A DNA stretch of 14,858 bases from Acholeplasmatales bacterium (GTDB taxonomy: Bacteria > Bacillota_I > Bacilli_A > Acholeplasmatales > Anaeroplasmataceae). Positions within the stretch are counted from its first letter, which is position 1. The number at the start of each line of letters is the position of its first letter. The translations under genes and the position numbers were made by a program. The notes below the pieces were generated by a model. That model did not search any database, had not been told where the DNA came from, and saw only the letters and a program-made list of their open reading frames with translations. Shown here piece by piece: positions 1 through 6,500 of this stretch. The stretch is taken from the NCBI GenBank assembly GCA_016282815.1, contig JAEELU010000014.1:1-14858 (forward strand), written 5' to 3'.

Positions 1-515
1 ATTTTTTCATAGACTATATTACTTAAATCATCTGAATACTTATAATGCTTAAAGCCACATTTTTCCTGTACTCTTCTTGATTGATTATTAAACTGGTAAT
101 GGCCACAAACTAATACATCAAGCTTAAGCTCATTAAATAAATAATCGATTACTCTCTTTACTGCCTCAGGCATTAATCCTAAGCCCCAATATGGCTTAGC
201 AAGTACATACCCTATTTCTCTAGCCTTTAAATCCTTTAATTCAGGTAATTTATCCTCATCATATTCCTCTATACCAAGAGAGCCTATTGCCTTATTGTTA
301 TATTCAATAGCGAAGGTTCTCTTATTTTCTATGAATCTTTTTAAAATGACTAATGAATCATCCTTGCTTTTGTGATGAGGCCAGCCAGCCATTTCACCAA
401 CGCCATCCACACTTGCATATTCATAAAAATCATCTAAATCAGATAATCTCCATGGGCGTAATACTAATCTTTCTGTTTTTAATACTACATTTGAAATATC
501 AATGGGTGAATTCAT
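1..515 (-). CDS. GNAT-family N-acetyltransferase, RimJ/RimL type (3' end cut by window edge)
   Basis: This is a partial gene: 171 residues are readable from the ATG at 515 and no stop is reached before base 1. It is a cytoplasmic acetyl-CoA-dependent acetyltransferase; the substrate cannot be told from sequence, and ribosomal-protein N-termini or small metabolites are both possible. The layout is the RimJ/RimL one: LKTERLVLRPW near residues 12-22, a beta strand with AIGSLGIEEY at 76-85, the acetyl-CoA loop region IGYVLAKPYWGLGLMPEA at 101-118, and the late NNQSRRVQEKCGF at 143-155. The start is supported by a near-perfect Shine-Dalgarno AAGGAGGT at 522-529. The gene starts 47 nt after the mscS stop with a terminator between them, so it probably belongs to another transcript, although I see no convincing promoter in the gap. 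Family assignment is firm; function is open. Confidence 0.9.
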   Translation of the reverse strand, partial: MNSPIDISNVVLKTERLVLRPWRLSDLDDFYEYASVDGVGEMAGWPHHKSKDDSLVILKRFIENKRTFAIEYNNKAIGSLGIEEYDEDKLPELKDLKAREIGYVLAKPYWGLGLMPEAVKRVIDYLFNELKLDVLVCGHYQFNNQSRRVQEKCGFKHYKYSDDLSNIVYEK

Positions 516-537
516 AAATATACCTCCTTAAATTTAT

Positions 538-564
538 AAAAAAAGACAAATATGAATTTGTCTT
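538..564 (-). terminator. Intrinsic terminator after mscS
   Basis: A 9-bp stem (543-551 paired with 556-564) has a 4-nt loop. On the minus strand it is followed by a T-run that starts in the descending arm and covers 544-538, giving seven T in a row. The stem is AT-rich, with only two G-C pairs, so the U-tract carries much of the predicted strength. The first two bases of the stem lie in the mscS stop codon TAA (565-563). It should end the alaS-mscS transcript and separates it from the GNAT gene. Confidence 0.75.
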
Positions 565-1453
565 ATTTAACATTATCAACATGAACATCAATTTGATTAT
601 ATGGAATAGTGATATGATATTCATCATATGCCATCTTTAAATCATACATTAGCTTATAGTATGTTTTCCAATAATCAGGTCTATTACACCAGCCTCTAAC
701 GTATATTTCAACTCCACTATCGGCGTAATTACCAACCTCAACCATGCACTCTGGTGATTTTAATACTAAATCACAATTTTCAAGTACACTTCTACTAACC
801 TTTTTAACTAAATCCAAATCTGAATCATAGGATACAGACATTATAATATCTACTCTTCTTGTGTCCTTTACTGAGTTATTAACAATAACATTATTAGCAA
901 GGGTACCATTAGGTATATAAATAACCTTGTTATCAGGTGTTACTATTTGAGTATAGAATAGTTTAATATCCTCAACAGTTCCACTTTGACCATTTGATGT
1001 AATGAAATCACCTAGCTTAAATGGTCTCATTACGATAATAATTACACCACCAGCAAAGTTAGATAATGTTCCCTGAACTGCAAGTGATATACCAACACCT
1101 AGGGATGCGATAATTGCAGATACTGAGGCGGTCTCAATACCAACATAGGCAATTAATCCTAAAAGAATTAATAATTTTAATCCTAGCCTTGCTGTACCAG
1201 TTAAGGCTCTTGATAGGGTAGGATCTGCTTTTTTCTTTTCTAGTCTTTTGTATATTTTTCTACTAACTACATTAATAATTTTAAATGAAATAATCATTAT
1301 TAATAATGCAATTATTAACCTAATACCTGTAGTTGTTGCCCACTTAACAACGATATCTAAAACAGCCTTCCAGTTTATACCATTATCAGTAACTGTTTCA
1401 GTACCTGTGCCATTAGTAGCAGTTTCTGCAAGTAAGCCTATAACCTCTAGCAT
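563..1453 (-). CDS. mscS: Small-conductance mechanosensitive channel, MscS family
   Basis: This 296-residue inner-membrane channel opens under membrane tension and releases solutes on hypo-osmotic shock. Three transmembrane segments are visible: about residues 43-63, 88-108, and the pore-lining helix 111-143 rich in Gly and Ala (ASLGVGISLAVQGTLSNFAG), followed by the family motif RPFKLGD at 143-149. The beta domain follows with YIPNGTLANNVIVNNS at 179-194, and the rest forms the cytoplasmic alpha/beta vestibule. Length and order match E. coli MscS (286 aa). I chose the ATG at 1453 because AGGAGG at 1460-1465 sits 6 nt upstream; a longer start at 1489 would overlap the previous gene and lacks such a site. 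The stop of the upstream exonuclease gene overlaps this Shine-Dalgarno, so translation is probably coupled. It is the last gene of the alaS unit. Confidence 0.93.
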   Translation of the reverse strand: MLEVIGLLAETATNGTGTETVTDNGINWKAVLDIVVKWATTTGIRLIIALLIMIISFKIINVVSRKIYKRLEKKKADPTLSRALTGTARLGLKLLILLGLIAYVGIETASVSAIIASLGVGISLAVQGTLSNFAGGVIIIVMRPFKLGDFITSNGQSGTVEDIKLFYTQIVTPDNKVIYIPNGTLANNVIVNNSVKDTRRVDIIMSVSYDSDLDLVKKVSRSVLENCDLVLKSPECMVEVGNYADSGVEIYVRGWCNRPDYWKTYYKLMYDLKMAYDEYHITIPYNQIDVHVDNVK

Positions 1454-1459
1454 AAGCGT

Positions 1460-1465
1460 CCTCCT
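1460..1465 (-). promoter_or_regulatory. Ribosome binding site that fixes the mscS start
   Basis: AGGAGG lies 6 nt before the ATG at 1453, and the stop TAG of the upstream gene (1466-1464) runs into it. It argues against the in-frame ATG at 1489. Confidence 0.85.
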
Positions 1466-2351
1466 ATTCAAAATTATCTCTGATAGCATCTACCATCTTT
1501 GCAGTTTTTATATCCTCCTTAAAGGCTTCAAAAACCTTATATGTAGCGAAGCTATCACCTAAAGCATCATGAACCTGCTCATCAACATTTTTATAATATA
1601 AATTATAAAGCTTAAATAAGCCTGGATCATTCTTAAGCTCATAATATGTCTTAATTAGCTGACATAAATTAATAAATCTACATTCATCCTTTAGAGATGG
1701 AACATTATTAATATCATATGAATCATTTAGTACTAATATATCATTTTTACCATATACAATTATTGCAGGATTATATCTTTCGATAATATCCTTAAATACA
1801 GCGTAAAATTCCTGATAATCTATAGCCTTACTTTGATATTCCTCTAAGGAAATATTTAAGAAATCTAATGCTCTCTTAGAAATAATTGGTGAAAGCTTAG
1901 CCTTAATATAATTATCATATTTTAAAACGGTATTACTCTTTTCATCTATTAGTAATAGACCTGCCTGAATTAATTCTGTTCTAAAGCCCTTACCCCTAAA
2001 TGAATAGCTTGGCATAGTCATTTCTAAATCTAGAAATAGCTTATTACCTAGTGTATTTAAGAAATCGTATGATGATTGATTAATACTATTCTTACTATAG
2101 TAAACAATATGATTTAGCTTATTTAATACCTCAATCTTATAAACAACTGAAACAGGATATGCCAGATAGCAGCCTTTTTTTGTTAGCTTAGAATCATATG
2201 ATAAATCTATCCAGTTGTTTATATATAGATATCTTTTGAAAAGATTCATCTGAGAATTGTGAAAATAAAAGAAAACTATTCTATTTCTATCTTTGATTCC
2301 TATGATTCTATTATCTAGCTCAATCATATGAATTGGACCACGAATTCTCAA
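1464..2351 (-). CDS. KapD-like DEDDh 3'-5' exonuclease with extra N-terminal domain
   Basis: This 295-residue protein has a C-terminal exonuclease domain of the DnaQ/ERI-1/KapD superfamily from about residue 104. Exo I is FLDLEMTMP (D108, E110), Exo II is IIVYGKND (D204), and Exo III is HDALGDS (H261, D266). All DEDDh catalytic residues are present, so a metal-dependent 3'-5' exonuclease on RNA or DNA is expected. The LDLEMTMP form resembles KapD and eukaryotic ERI-1, which favours RNA (inference). Residues 1-103 form a separate, strand-rich domain that I cannot name; I recall similar two-domain proteins in Acholeplasma-type bacteria. The start is a TTG at 2351, the first start codon after an in-frame stop. 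It is supported by AAGGAAGTGAT at 2357-2367; the next ATG (codon 9) lacks a ribosome site. The gene follows trmR by 14 nt. Confidence 0.85.
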   Translation of the reverse strand: MRIRGPIHMIELDNRIIGIKDRNRIVFFYFHNSQMNLFKRYLYINNWIDLSYDSKLTKKGCYLAYPVSVVYKIEVLNKLNHIVYYSKNSINQSSYDFLNTLGNKLFLDLEMTMPSYSFRGKGFRTELIQAGLLLIDEKSNTVLKYDNYIKAKLSPIISKRALDFLNISLEEYQSKAIDYQEFYAVFKDIIERYNPAIIVYGKNDILVLNDSYDINNVPSLKDECRFINLCQLIKTYYELKNDPGLFKLYNLYYKNVDEQVHDALGDSFATYKVFEAFKEDIKTAKMVDAIRDNFE

Positions 2352-2356
2352 AACAA

Positions 2357-2367
2357 ATCACTTCCTT
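2357..2367 (-). promoter_or_regulatory. Extended Shine-Dalgarno before a TTG start
   Basis: AAGGAAGTGAT matches the complement of the 16S 3' end (AAGGAGGTGAT) at all but one position. It ends 5 nt before the TTG at 2351 and overlaps the trmR stop codon (2368-2366). The long pairing may compensate for the weak start codon. Confidence 0.7.
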
Positions 2368-2992
2368 ATCTTTTAATAGATACAGCCATTCCATCTCCTA
2401 TTTCGTAAATAGTAGTATCAAAATCCTTATTATCTATTAAATATTCTGTAAATAGCTTTAGCTTATTTACTAAGCCTCTTAGGCTTCTTGACATTTCACT
2501 AGTATCCATATTCACAGAGTTGTGAAATATCATATTATCACATACAACAATACCATTATCGTTTAATAATGGTGTATATATTTCAAAAAATTTCTTATAT
2601 TGACCCTTAGCAGCATCAATAAATATTAAATCAAATTTTTTGTTCTTTAAATTATCAAATTGCTCTAGGGCATCGCCAAATATAACATTAACACTTGTTG
2701 TGTTAGTGTTTTTGATGTTTTCCATTGCCCTATTATACATTTCTGTATCTCTTTCTATGGTTGTTACATTACAGCCAAGCTTTGACATACAGATTGCTGA
2801 ATAGCCAATCGCTGTACCAATTTCTAGTATTTCCTTAGCTCTACTCATTTTGATTATTTGAGTTAATAGAACTAATCCATCATCCTTAATTACTGGTACG
2901 TGATTATTAATAGCATATTCACGCATTTGTAATAAATACTCATCAAATGATAAGGTATTACCCTTCAATGTCCTCACAAGTTGAGCATCCAT
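2366..2992 (-). CDS. trmR: SAM-dependent O-methyltransferase, TrmR (YrrM) type
   Basis: This is a 208-residue class I methyltransferase. In Bacillus subtilis, TrmR/YrrM O-methylates 5-hydroxyuridine-34 of tRNA to 5-methoxyuridine; the same role is inferred here from similarity and from its place after alaS-ruvX-DUF1292. The SAM-binding loop is LEIGTAIGYSA (56-66), the acidic end of strand 2 is TTIERD (77-82), the metal/substrate motif is FIDAAKGQY (124-132), followed by CDNM (151-154) and the C-terminal GDGMAVSIKR. The frame is open up to an ATG at 3058, but the B. subtilis N-terminus aligns near the ATG at 2992, which has GAAGGA a short 4 nt upstream. A GTG at 3022 behind AAAGGAG is the best alternative start. 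The gene overlaps the end of the DUF1292 gene by 35 nt. The trhP hydroxylation genes that follow it in Bacillus are absent. Confidence 0.82.
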   Translation of the reverse strand: MDAQLVRTLKGNTLSFDEYLLQMREYAINNHVPVIKDDGLVLLTQIIKMSRAKEILEIGTAIGYSAICMSKLGCNVTTIERDTEMYNRAMENIKNTNTTSVNVIFGDALEQFDNLKNKKFDLIFIDAAKGQYKKFFEIYTPLLNDNGIVVCDNMIFHNSVNMDTSEMSRSLRGLVNKLKLFTEYLIDNKDFDTTIYEIGDGMAVSIKR

Positions 2993-3278
2993 TACATCCT
3001 TCACATGAACCTTCACATTCACAGCAAGCAGCTCCTTTGTTATTTTCGTAGTAATCATTTACTACTTCCTCAAGCATATTCCATTCTTCCTCTGTCTCAA
3101 TCGCAGATAGCATTCCTCCGTTTGGGCCTTCCTCAACATAGCTCATCGCAGAAATAACCTGCTCATCCTCAGGCTGGAATACAACATAATTCTTCTTAAA
3201 ATCCTCTGAATAGTAAGTGAAGATGATTCTACATCTTACCTCCTTACCATCCTTAGTTATGATCATTGTATTATCCAT
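2958..3278 (-). CDS. DUF1292 (YrzB-like) protein with cysteine-rich C-terminal tail
   Basis: This 106-residue cytoplasmic protein has no known biochemical function. Residues 1-77 match the DUF1292/YrzB core: a short beta-rich part (MIITKDGKEVRCRIIFTYY), an acidic middle, and the characteristic AIETEEEWNMLEEVVNDYY at 59-77. It sits between ruvX and trmR, as yrzB does in Bacillus. The unusual part is the tail after residue 83: cysteines at 85, 86, 88, 92, 95, 98 and 101 form a run of C-x2-C spacings among Gly, Glu and Ser, suggesting a metal-binding tail (inference). The Bacillus protein ends near the acidic segment without this. The start ATG at 3278 follows AAAGGAG. The last 35 nt overlap trmR in another frame. 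Confidence 0.85.
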   Translation of the reverse strand: MDNTMIITKDGKEVRCRIIFTYYSEDFKKNYVVFQPEDEQVISAMSYVEEGPNGGMLSAIETEEEWNMLEEVVNDYYENNKGAACCECEGSCEGCNGCSTCEDIEG

Positions 3279-3289
3279 GAAAATCTCCT

Positions 3290-3709
3290 TTAAAATGATT
3301 TTTTATCCAAAAAGCCCTGAAGTATTACGACAGCGGCCATTTCATCCTTTTTCTTATGTCTATCCTTTCTTCTAACATTACCACTAATCATTGCCTTATC
3401 AACAATAATAGTAGTTAATCTTTCGTCCTCAAGATAAACCTTAATATCAGATTGTTCCTCTATTTTCTTTTTAAAATCCTCTGAAATAGAAGCTCTAACA
3501 CCATTATCACCATTCATATGCTTAGGGAAGCCTAATACAACATTCTTTACATTTTCCTTATTGCATGTTTCAATAGTGTACTTTACTGCACTATCGTAGT
3601 CATCATCAGGGAATCTATATGTATCATAGCTTCTTGCTAAAAAGCCAGTTTCATCTGATATAGCAACACCAAGTGTTCTACTTCCTAAATCAAGTCCAAT
3701 ATATTTCAT
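3290..3709 (-). CDS. ruvX: YqgF/RuvX, putative Holliday junction resolvase and pre-16S rRNA 5' nuclease
   Basis: This 139-residue protein has an RNase H-like fold, the usual size for the YqgF family. Family members are credited with final 5' processing of 16S rRNA and, from structure, Holliday junction resolution. The motifs visible are YIGLDLGSRTLGVAISD (3-19, first catalytic Asp at 7), VVLGFPKHMNGDNGVRA (57-73), DERLTT (95-100) and the C-terminal KKDEMAAVVILQGFLD (120-135), which carries the last conserved Asp. Its ATG overlaps the alaS stop by one base (TAATG), a coupling arrangement. In Bacillus a short ireB (yrzL) gene lies between alaS and this gene; it is missing here. Confidence 0.93.
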   Translation of the reverse strand: MKYIGLDLGSRTLGVAISDETGFLARSYDTYRFPDDDYDSAVKYTIETCNKENVKNVVLGFPKHMNGDNGVRASISEDFKKKIEEQSDIKVYLEDERLTTIIVDKAMISGNVRRKDRHKKKDEMAAVVILQGFLDKKSF

Positions 3710-6321
3710 TACGCTAAAAATACCTCAACAGCCTTTAATGCGTCATCAACAAGTAGAGGGTTCTTTCCACCAGCTTGGGCTAAATCAGGCTTACCGCCTC
3801 CGCCACCACCAGTTACCTTAGTAGCCTCTTTAACAATATTTGAAGCATTATATGGTGCCTTTGCAGCACAAACGAATGTAACCTTGTTGCTATCAGCTGC
3901 AGCTAATAAAACAACATCAAGGTTCTTATTATTTCTAAGTGCAGTAGCCATATCCTTAAGTAGGTTAGAATCTAATACATCAGTTTTTGCAATAAGCTTG
4001 TTACCCTTAATGAATGAATCAAACTTATCTAGGCTCTTTAGAGCATTTTGGCTCTTCTTAGCTGTATAATCCTTTTCTAGCTCCTTAACCTCGTTTTGGC
4101 ACTTAGCTACTTCCTTTCTTAAGGCAAGAATATATCTATATCCACATACATCAATATTACGCTTAATGTAGTTGAATGTTAAGCTAATACCCTCTTCCTT
4201 AGCAGCTCTAACCATTTCGTTAGCCTTAGCAATAATAGTATCAATTGTATTTTCTAGGTTCTTTGTATATTCCTTAATTAGGTTCATAGCGTTATTAGAT
4301 GTATAAGCCAAACATCTAAATGTACCAGAACCAATTGATTCGATTGAAGCAATATAGAATTTCTCAACCTCAGCTGTATTAGCAACGTGAGTACCAGCAC
4401 AGAATTCCTTTGATACACCCATATCAACAACTCTTACCATAGCACCATACTTTTCACCGAATAATGCCATAGCGCCAAGCTTCTTAGCCTCTTCAATAGG
4501 TAATACCTGAGTATTAACATTGTGAGCTTCCTTAATAAAGTCATTAACCATATCCTCAATCTTAATAATTTCCTCATCTGTTAGATTTTGGTAGTTATTA
4601 AAATCGAATCTACAATATTCATTTGAAACCTGGCTACCTTGTTGGTGAACATGGTTACCTAAAACTGCTTGAAGTGATGCTTGAAGTAGGTGAGCACTTG
4701 AGTGATTCTTTCTTGTTAAATCTCTCTTTTCCTTATCTACTACAGCCCATACGATATCTCCAACCTTAAATGGGTTTCTCTCTAAAATATGTAAATGCTG
4801 ACCATTAGGCATCTTTTGAACATCTACTACCTTGATATCATCAATAGTACCGCTATCAGATAGCTGACCACCACTAAATGCATAGAATGGAGTTTCATCT
4901 AATACTACAGCATTACCGAATACAGCAATTACCTTACTTCTTTGGTTTGTTACATCATAGCCTGAGAATCTTGATTCCTCCTTGAAGTTAAGGAATTCCT
5001 CATTTTGGCCAGACATTGAGTTGTCGTTTGATCTAGCATTTCTAGCTCTTTCCTTTTGTTCCTCAAGATACTTCTTAAAGCCCTTCTCATCAACCTTAAG
5101 TCCCTTTTCCTCAGCATATTCCTTTGTTAATTCAATAGGGAATCCATATGTATCATAAAGTAGGAATGCATTCTCACCACTTATTTCCTTTGCACCCTCA
5201 GAGATAATAGCCTCAAGACGCTTTTCTCCAGATGCTAAAGTAGATAAGAACTTTTCCTCCTCCTGAGAAATAATCTGCTTAACGATATTTTTCTTTTCAT
5301 GTAGGTATGGATAGAATGGATCCATTATATCAACAACTACATCAACAAGCTCTGCCATAAATGGCTTATTAATACCTAAGCTCTTAGCATACTTAGAAGC
5401 TCTTCTTAATACTCTTCTTAATACGTAGCCTCTACCCTCATTTGATAATGTAGCACCATCAGCTACAGCGAAAGTTACTGTTCTAACATGGTCTGCGATT
5501 ACCTTAAATGCCATTTGACCAGTATATTTAACCTTAGAAATTTCCTCAGTCTTCTTGATTATTGGCATGAATAAATCTGTGTCATAGTTAGTATCTGCAT
5601 TTTGCATAACACAGCATAATCTTTCAAGTCCACATCCAGTATCAATATTCTTTGATGGTAATTCCTTATAATTCTTTCTTTCAACTCCCTCTTTAGAATT
5701 GAATTGAGAGAATACGATATTCCAAATCTCAATGAATCTATCATTTTCAATATCGTTTTCTAGTAATTCCTTACCACGCTTATCATACTTTTCTCCTCTA
5801 TCGTAGAACATTTCTGTGTCAGGTCCACAAGGTCCCTCACCAATCTCCCAGAAATTTCCATCAAGTGGAATTAAATGATCTTCGCTAATACCATTCTTCA
5901 TCCAGAACTTCTTAGCATCTAAATCCTCTGTATAGTAAGTGATATAAATTTTATTCTTATCAAAGCCAAACCACTTCTCATCAAATAATAGCTCAACCGC
6001 AAATTCGATTGCTTCCTTCTTAAAGTAATCACCAATTGAGAAATTACCAAGCATCTCAAAGAATGTATGGTGTCTTGCAGTCTTACCTACATTTTCGATA
6101 TCATTTGTTCTAATACATTTTTGTGCATTAGTGATTCTTGGATTCTCTGGTCTCATTGAACCATCAAAATATTTCTTTAGTGGTGTAACACCAGCATTAG
6201 TCCATAATAATGTTGGGTCATTTTGTGGAACAAGTGAAGCACTTGGCTCTACCTGATGTCCCTTTGATTTGAAAAAATCTAACCACATTTGTCTAATTTC
6301 ATATGATTTCATAAATCTCAT
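3709..6321 (-). CDS. alaS: Alanyl-tRNA synthetase
   Basis: This 870-residue class II synthetase charges tRNA-Ala and clears mischarged Ser and Gly. In order: catalytic domain with RHHTFFEMLGNFS (83-95), GEGPCGPDTE (161-170) and motif 3 GCGLERL (229-235); a helical tRNA-recognition domain; an editing domain with FSGGQLSDSG (482-491), HSSAH (540-544) and CAGTH (641-645), which give the zinc ligands; and a C-terminal coiled-coil plus DHHA1-type region ending GGGGGGKPDLAQAGG (838-852). Length is normal. I chose the ATG at 6321 because GGAGG at 6329-6333 lies 7 nt upstream. The frame stays open 50 codons further, but that stretch contains the promoter and leader. The editing signature normally reads FYAESGGQ; here it is FYAFSGGQ, with Phe for Glu at 482. 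It is the first gene of its transcription unit. Confidence 0.97.
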   Translation of the reverse strand: MRFMKSYEIRQMWLDFFKSKGHQVEPSASLVPQNDPTLLWTNAGVTPLKKYFDGSMRPENPRITNAQKCIRTNDIENVGKTARHHTFFEMLGNFSIGDYFKKEAIEFAVELLFDEKWFGFDKNKIYITYYTEDLDAKKFWMKNGISEDHLIPLDGNFWEIGEGPCGPDTEMFYDRGEKYDKRGKELLENDIENDRFIEIWNIVFSQFNSKEGVERKNYKELPSKNIDTGCGLERLCCVMQNADTNYDTDLFMPIIKKTEEISKVKYTGQMAFKVIADHVRTVTFAVADGATLSNEGRGYVLRRVLRRASKYAKSLGINKPFMAELVDVVVDIMDPFYPYLHEKKNIVKQIISQEEEKFLSTLASGEKRLEAIISEGAKEISGENAFLLYDTYGFPIELTKEYAEEKGLKVDEKGFKKYLEEQKERARNARSNDNSMSGQNEEFLNFKEESRFSGYDVTNQRSKVIAVFGNAVVLDETPFYAFSGGQLSDSGTIDDIKVVDVQKMPNGQHLHILERNPFKVGDIVWAVVDKEKRDLTRKNHSSAHLLQASLQAVLGNHVHQQGSQVSNEYCRFDFNNYQNLTDEEIIKIEDMVNDFIKEAHNVNTQVLPIEEAKKLGAMALFGEKYGAMVRVVDMGVSKEFCAGTHVANTAEVEKFYIASIESIGSGTFRCLAYTSNNAMNLIKEYTKNLENTIDTIIAKANEMVRAAKEEGISLTFNYIKRNIDVCGYRYILALRKEVAKCQNEVKELEKDYTAKKSQNALKSLDKFDSFIKGNKLIAKTDVLDSNLLKDMATALRNNKNLDVVLLAAADSNKVTFVCAAKAPYNASNIVKEATKVTGGGGGGKPDLAQAGGKNPLLVDDALKAVEVFLA

Positions 6322-6328
6322 AGCAAAA

Positions 6329-6333
6329 CCTCC
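6329..6333 (-). promoter_or_regulatory. Ribosome binding site that fixes the alaS start
   Basis: GGAGG lies 7 nt before the ATG at 6321 and directly after the leader palindrome. It supports the 870-residue AlaRS over longer forms, and over the ATG at 6312, which would be 16 nt away. Confidence 0.85.
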
Positions 6334-6334
6334 G

Positions 6335-6348
6335 AAGCCTATAGGCTT
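6335..6348 (-). promoter_or_regulatory. 14-bp perfect palindrome in the alaS leader
   Basis: The sequence AAGCCTATAGGCTT reads the same on both strands. It lies inside the predicted leader of about 31 nt, one base before the Shine-Dalgarno. As DNA it could bind a dimeric regulator; as RNA it could form a 5-bp stem with a UAUA loop beside the ribosome site. A role in alaS control is inferred, not shown. Confidence 0.55.
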
Positions 6349-6358
6349 ACATTTTACT

Positions 6359-6387
6359 ATTTTATCAAAAATAGTGGCTAATATCAA
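6359..6387 (-). promoter_or_regulatory. SigA-type promoter of alaS
   Basis: The -35 TTGATA (6387-6382), a 17-nt spacer and the -10 TAAAAT (6364-6359), preceded by TGA as an extended -10 element, match the housekeeping consensus closely. Transcription should start near 6352, giving a leader of about 31 nt. It lies between the recD2 terminator and alaS, so alaS and the genes after it form a separate unit. Confidence 0.8.
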
Positions 6388-6391
6388 TATA

Positions 6392-6411
6392 AATAATACA
6401 ATAGTATTATT
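6392..6411 (-). repeat. Inverted repeat just upstream of the alaS -35
   Basis: AATAATAC and GTATTATT are 8-bp arms with a 4-nt spacer (TATT), ending 4 nt before the -35 hexamer. The arms are AT-rich, so chance is possible. The position would suit an operator or an upstream curved element. No function can be assigned. Confidence 0.4.
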
Positions 6412-6475
6412 CTTGAAAAAATGCCTAGTTTTAGATAAAATATTTAATCTTGATTTGTAGATTATCGGCAAAATG

Positions 6476-6500
6476 AAAAATGGCTTTATTAAGCCATTTT
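6476..6500 (-). terminator. Intrinsic terminator after recD2
   Basis: A 10-bp stem (6477-6486 with 6491-6500) built around TGGCTT/AAGCCA has a 4-nt AATA loop on the transcribed strand, followed by five T. The upstream arm begins inside the recD2 stop codon (TAA, 6501-6499). It should end the nusB-recD2 transcript ahead of the alaS promoter. Confidence 0.85.

Noticed and set aside
516..640. A promoter for the GNAT gene in the 3' end of mscS
   Set aside because: TTGATG and TTGATA occur near 580-595 on the minus strand, but no good -10 lies at 16-18 nt. The AT-rich sequence gives many such weak matches.
1454..1489. MscS start at 1489 giving 12 extra residues
   Set aside because: It would overlap the exonuclease gene, and the strong AGGAGG lies between it and the ATG at 1453.
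1248..1562. Plus-strand open frame of about 100 codons opposite mscS and the exonuclease gene
   Set aside because: It lies antisense to two well-supported genes, has no ribosome site and resembles no family. Other plus-strand frames opposite alaS, recD2, xseA and xseB are rejected for the same reason.
2993..3058. TrmR start at 3058
   Set aside because: It adds 22 residues not matched in the B. subtilis protein. The reading comes from the DUF1292 Cys-rich coding region in another frame, though a GTG at 3022 cannot be fully excluded.
6322..6471. A 50-residue hydrophobic N-terminal extension of AlaRS read from the ATG at 6471
   Set aside because: AlaRS has no such extension. The stretch contains the promoter, leader palindrome and the Shine-Dalgarno for the ATG at 6321.
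6322..6498. A T-box riboswitch upstream of alaS
   Set aside because: The gap is 177 nt including a terminator and promoter, no T-box consensus (TGGNACCGCG) is seen on the minus strand, and the leader is only about 31 nt.
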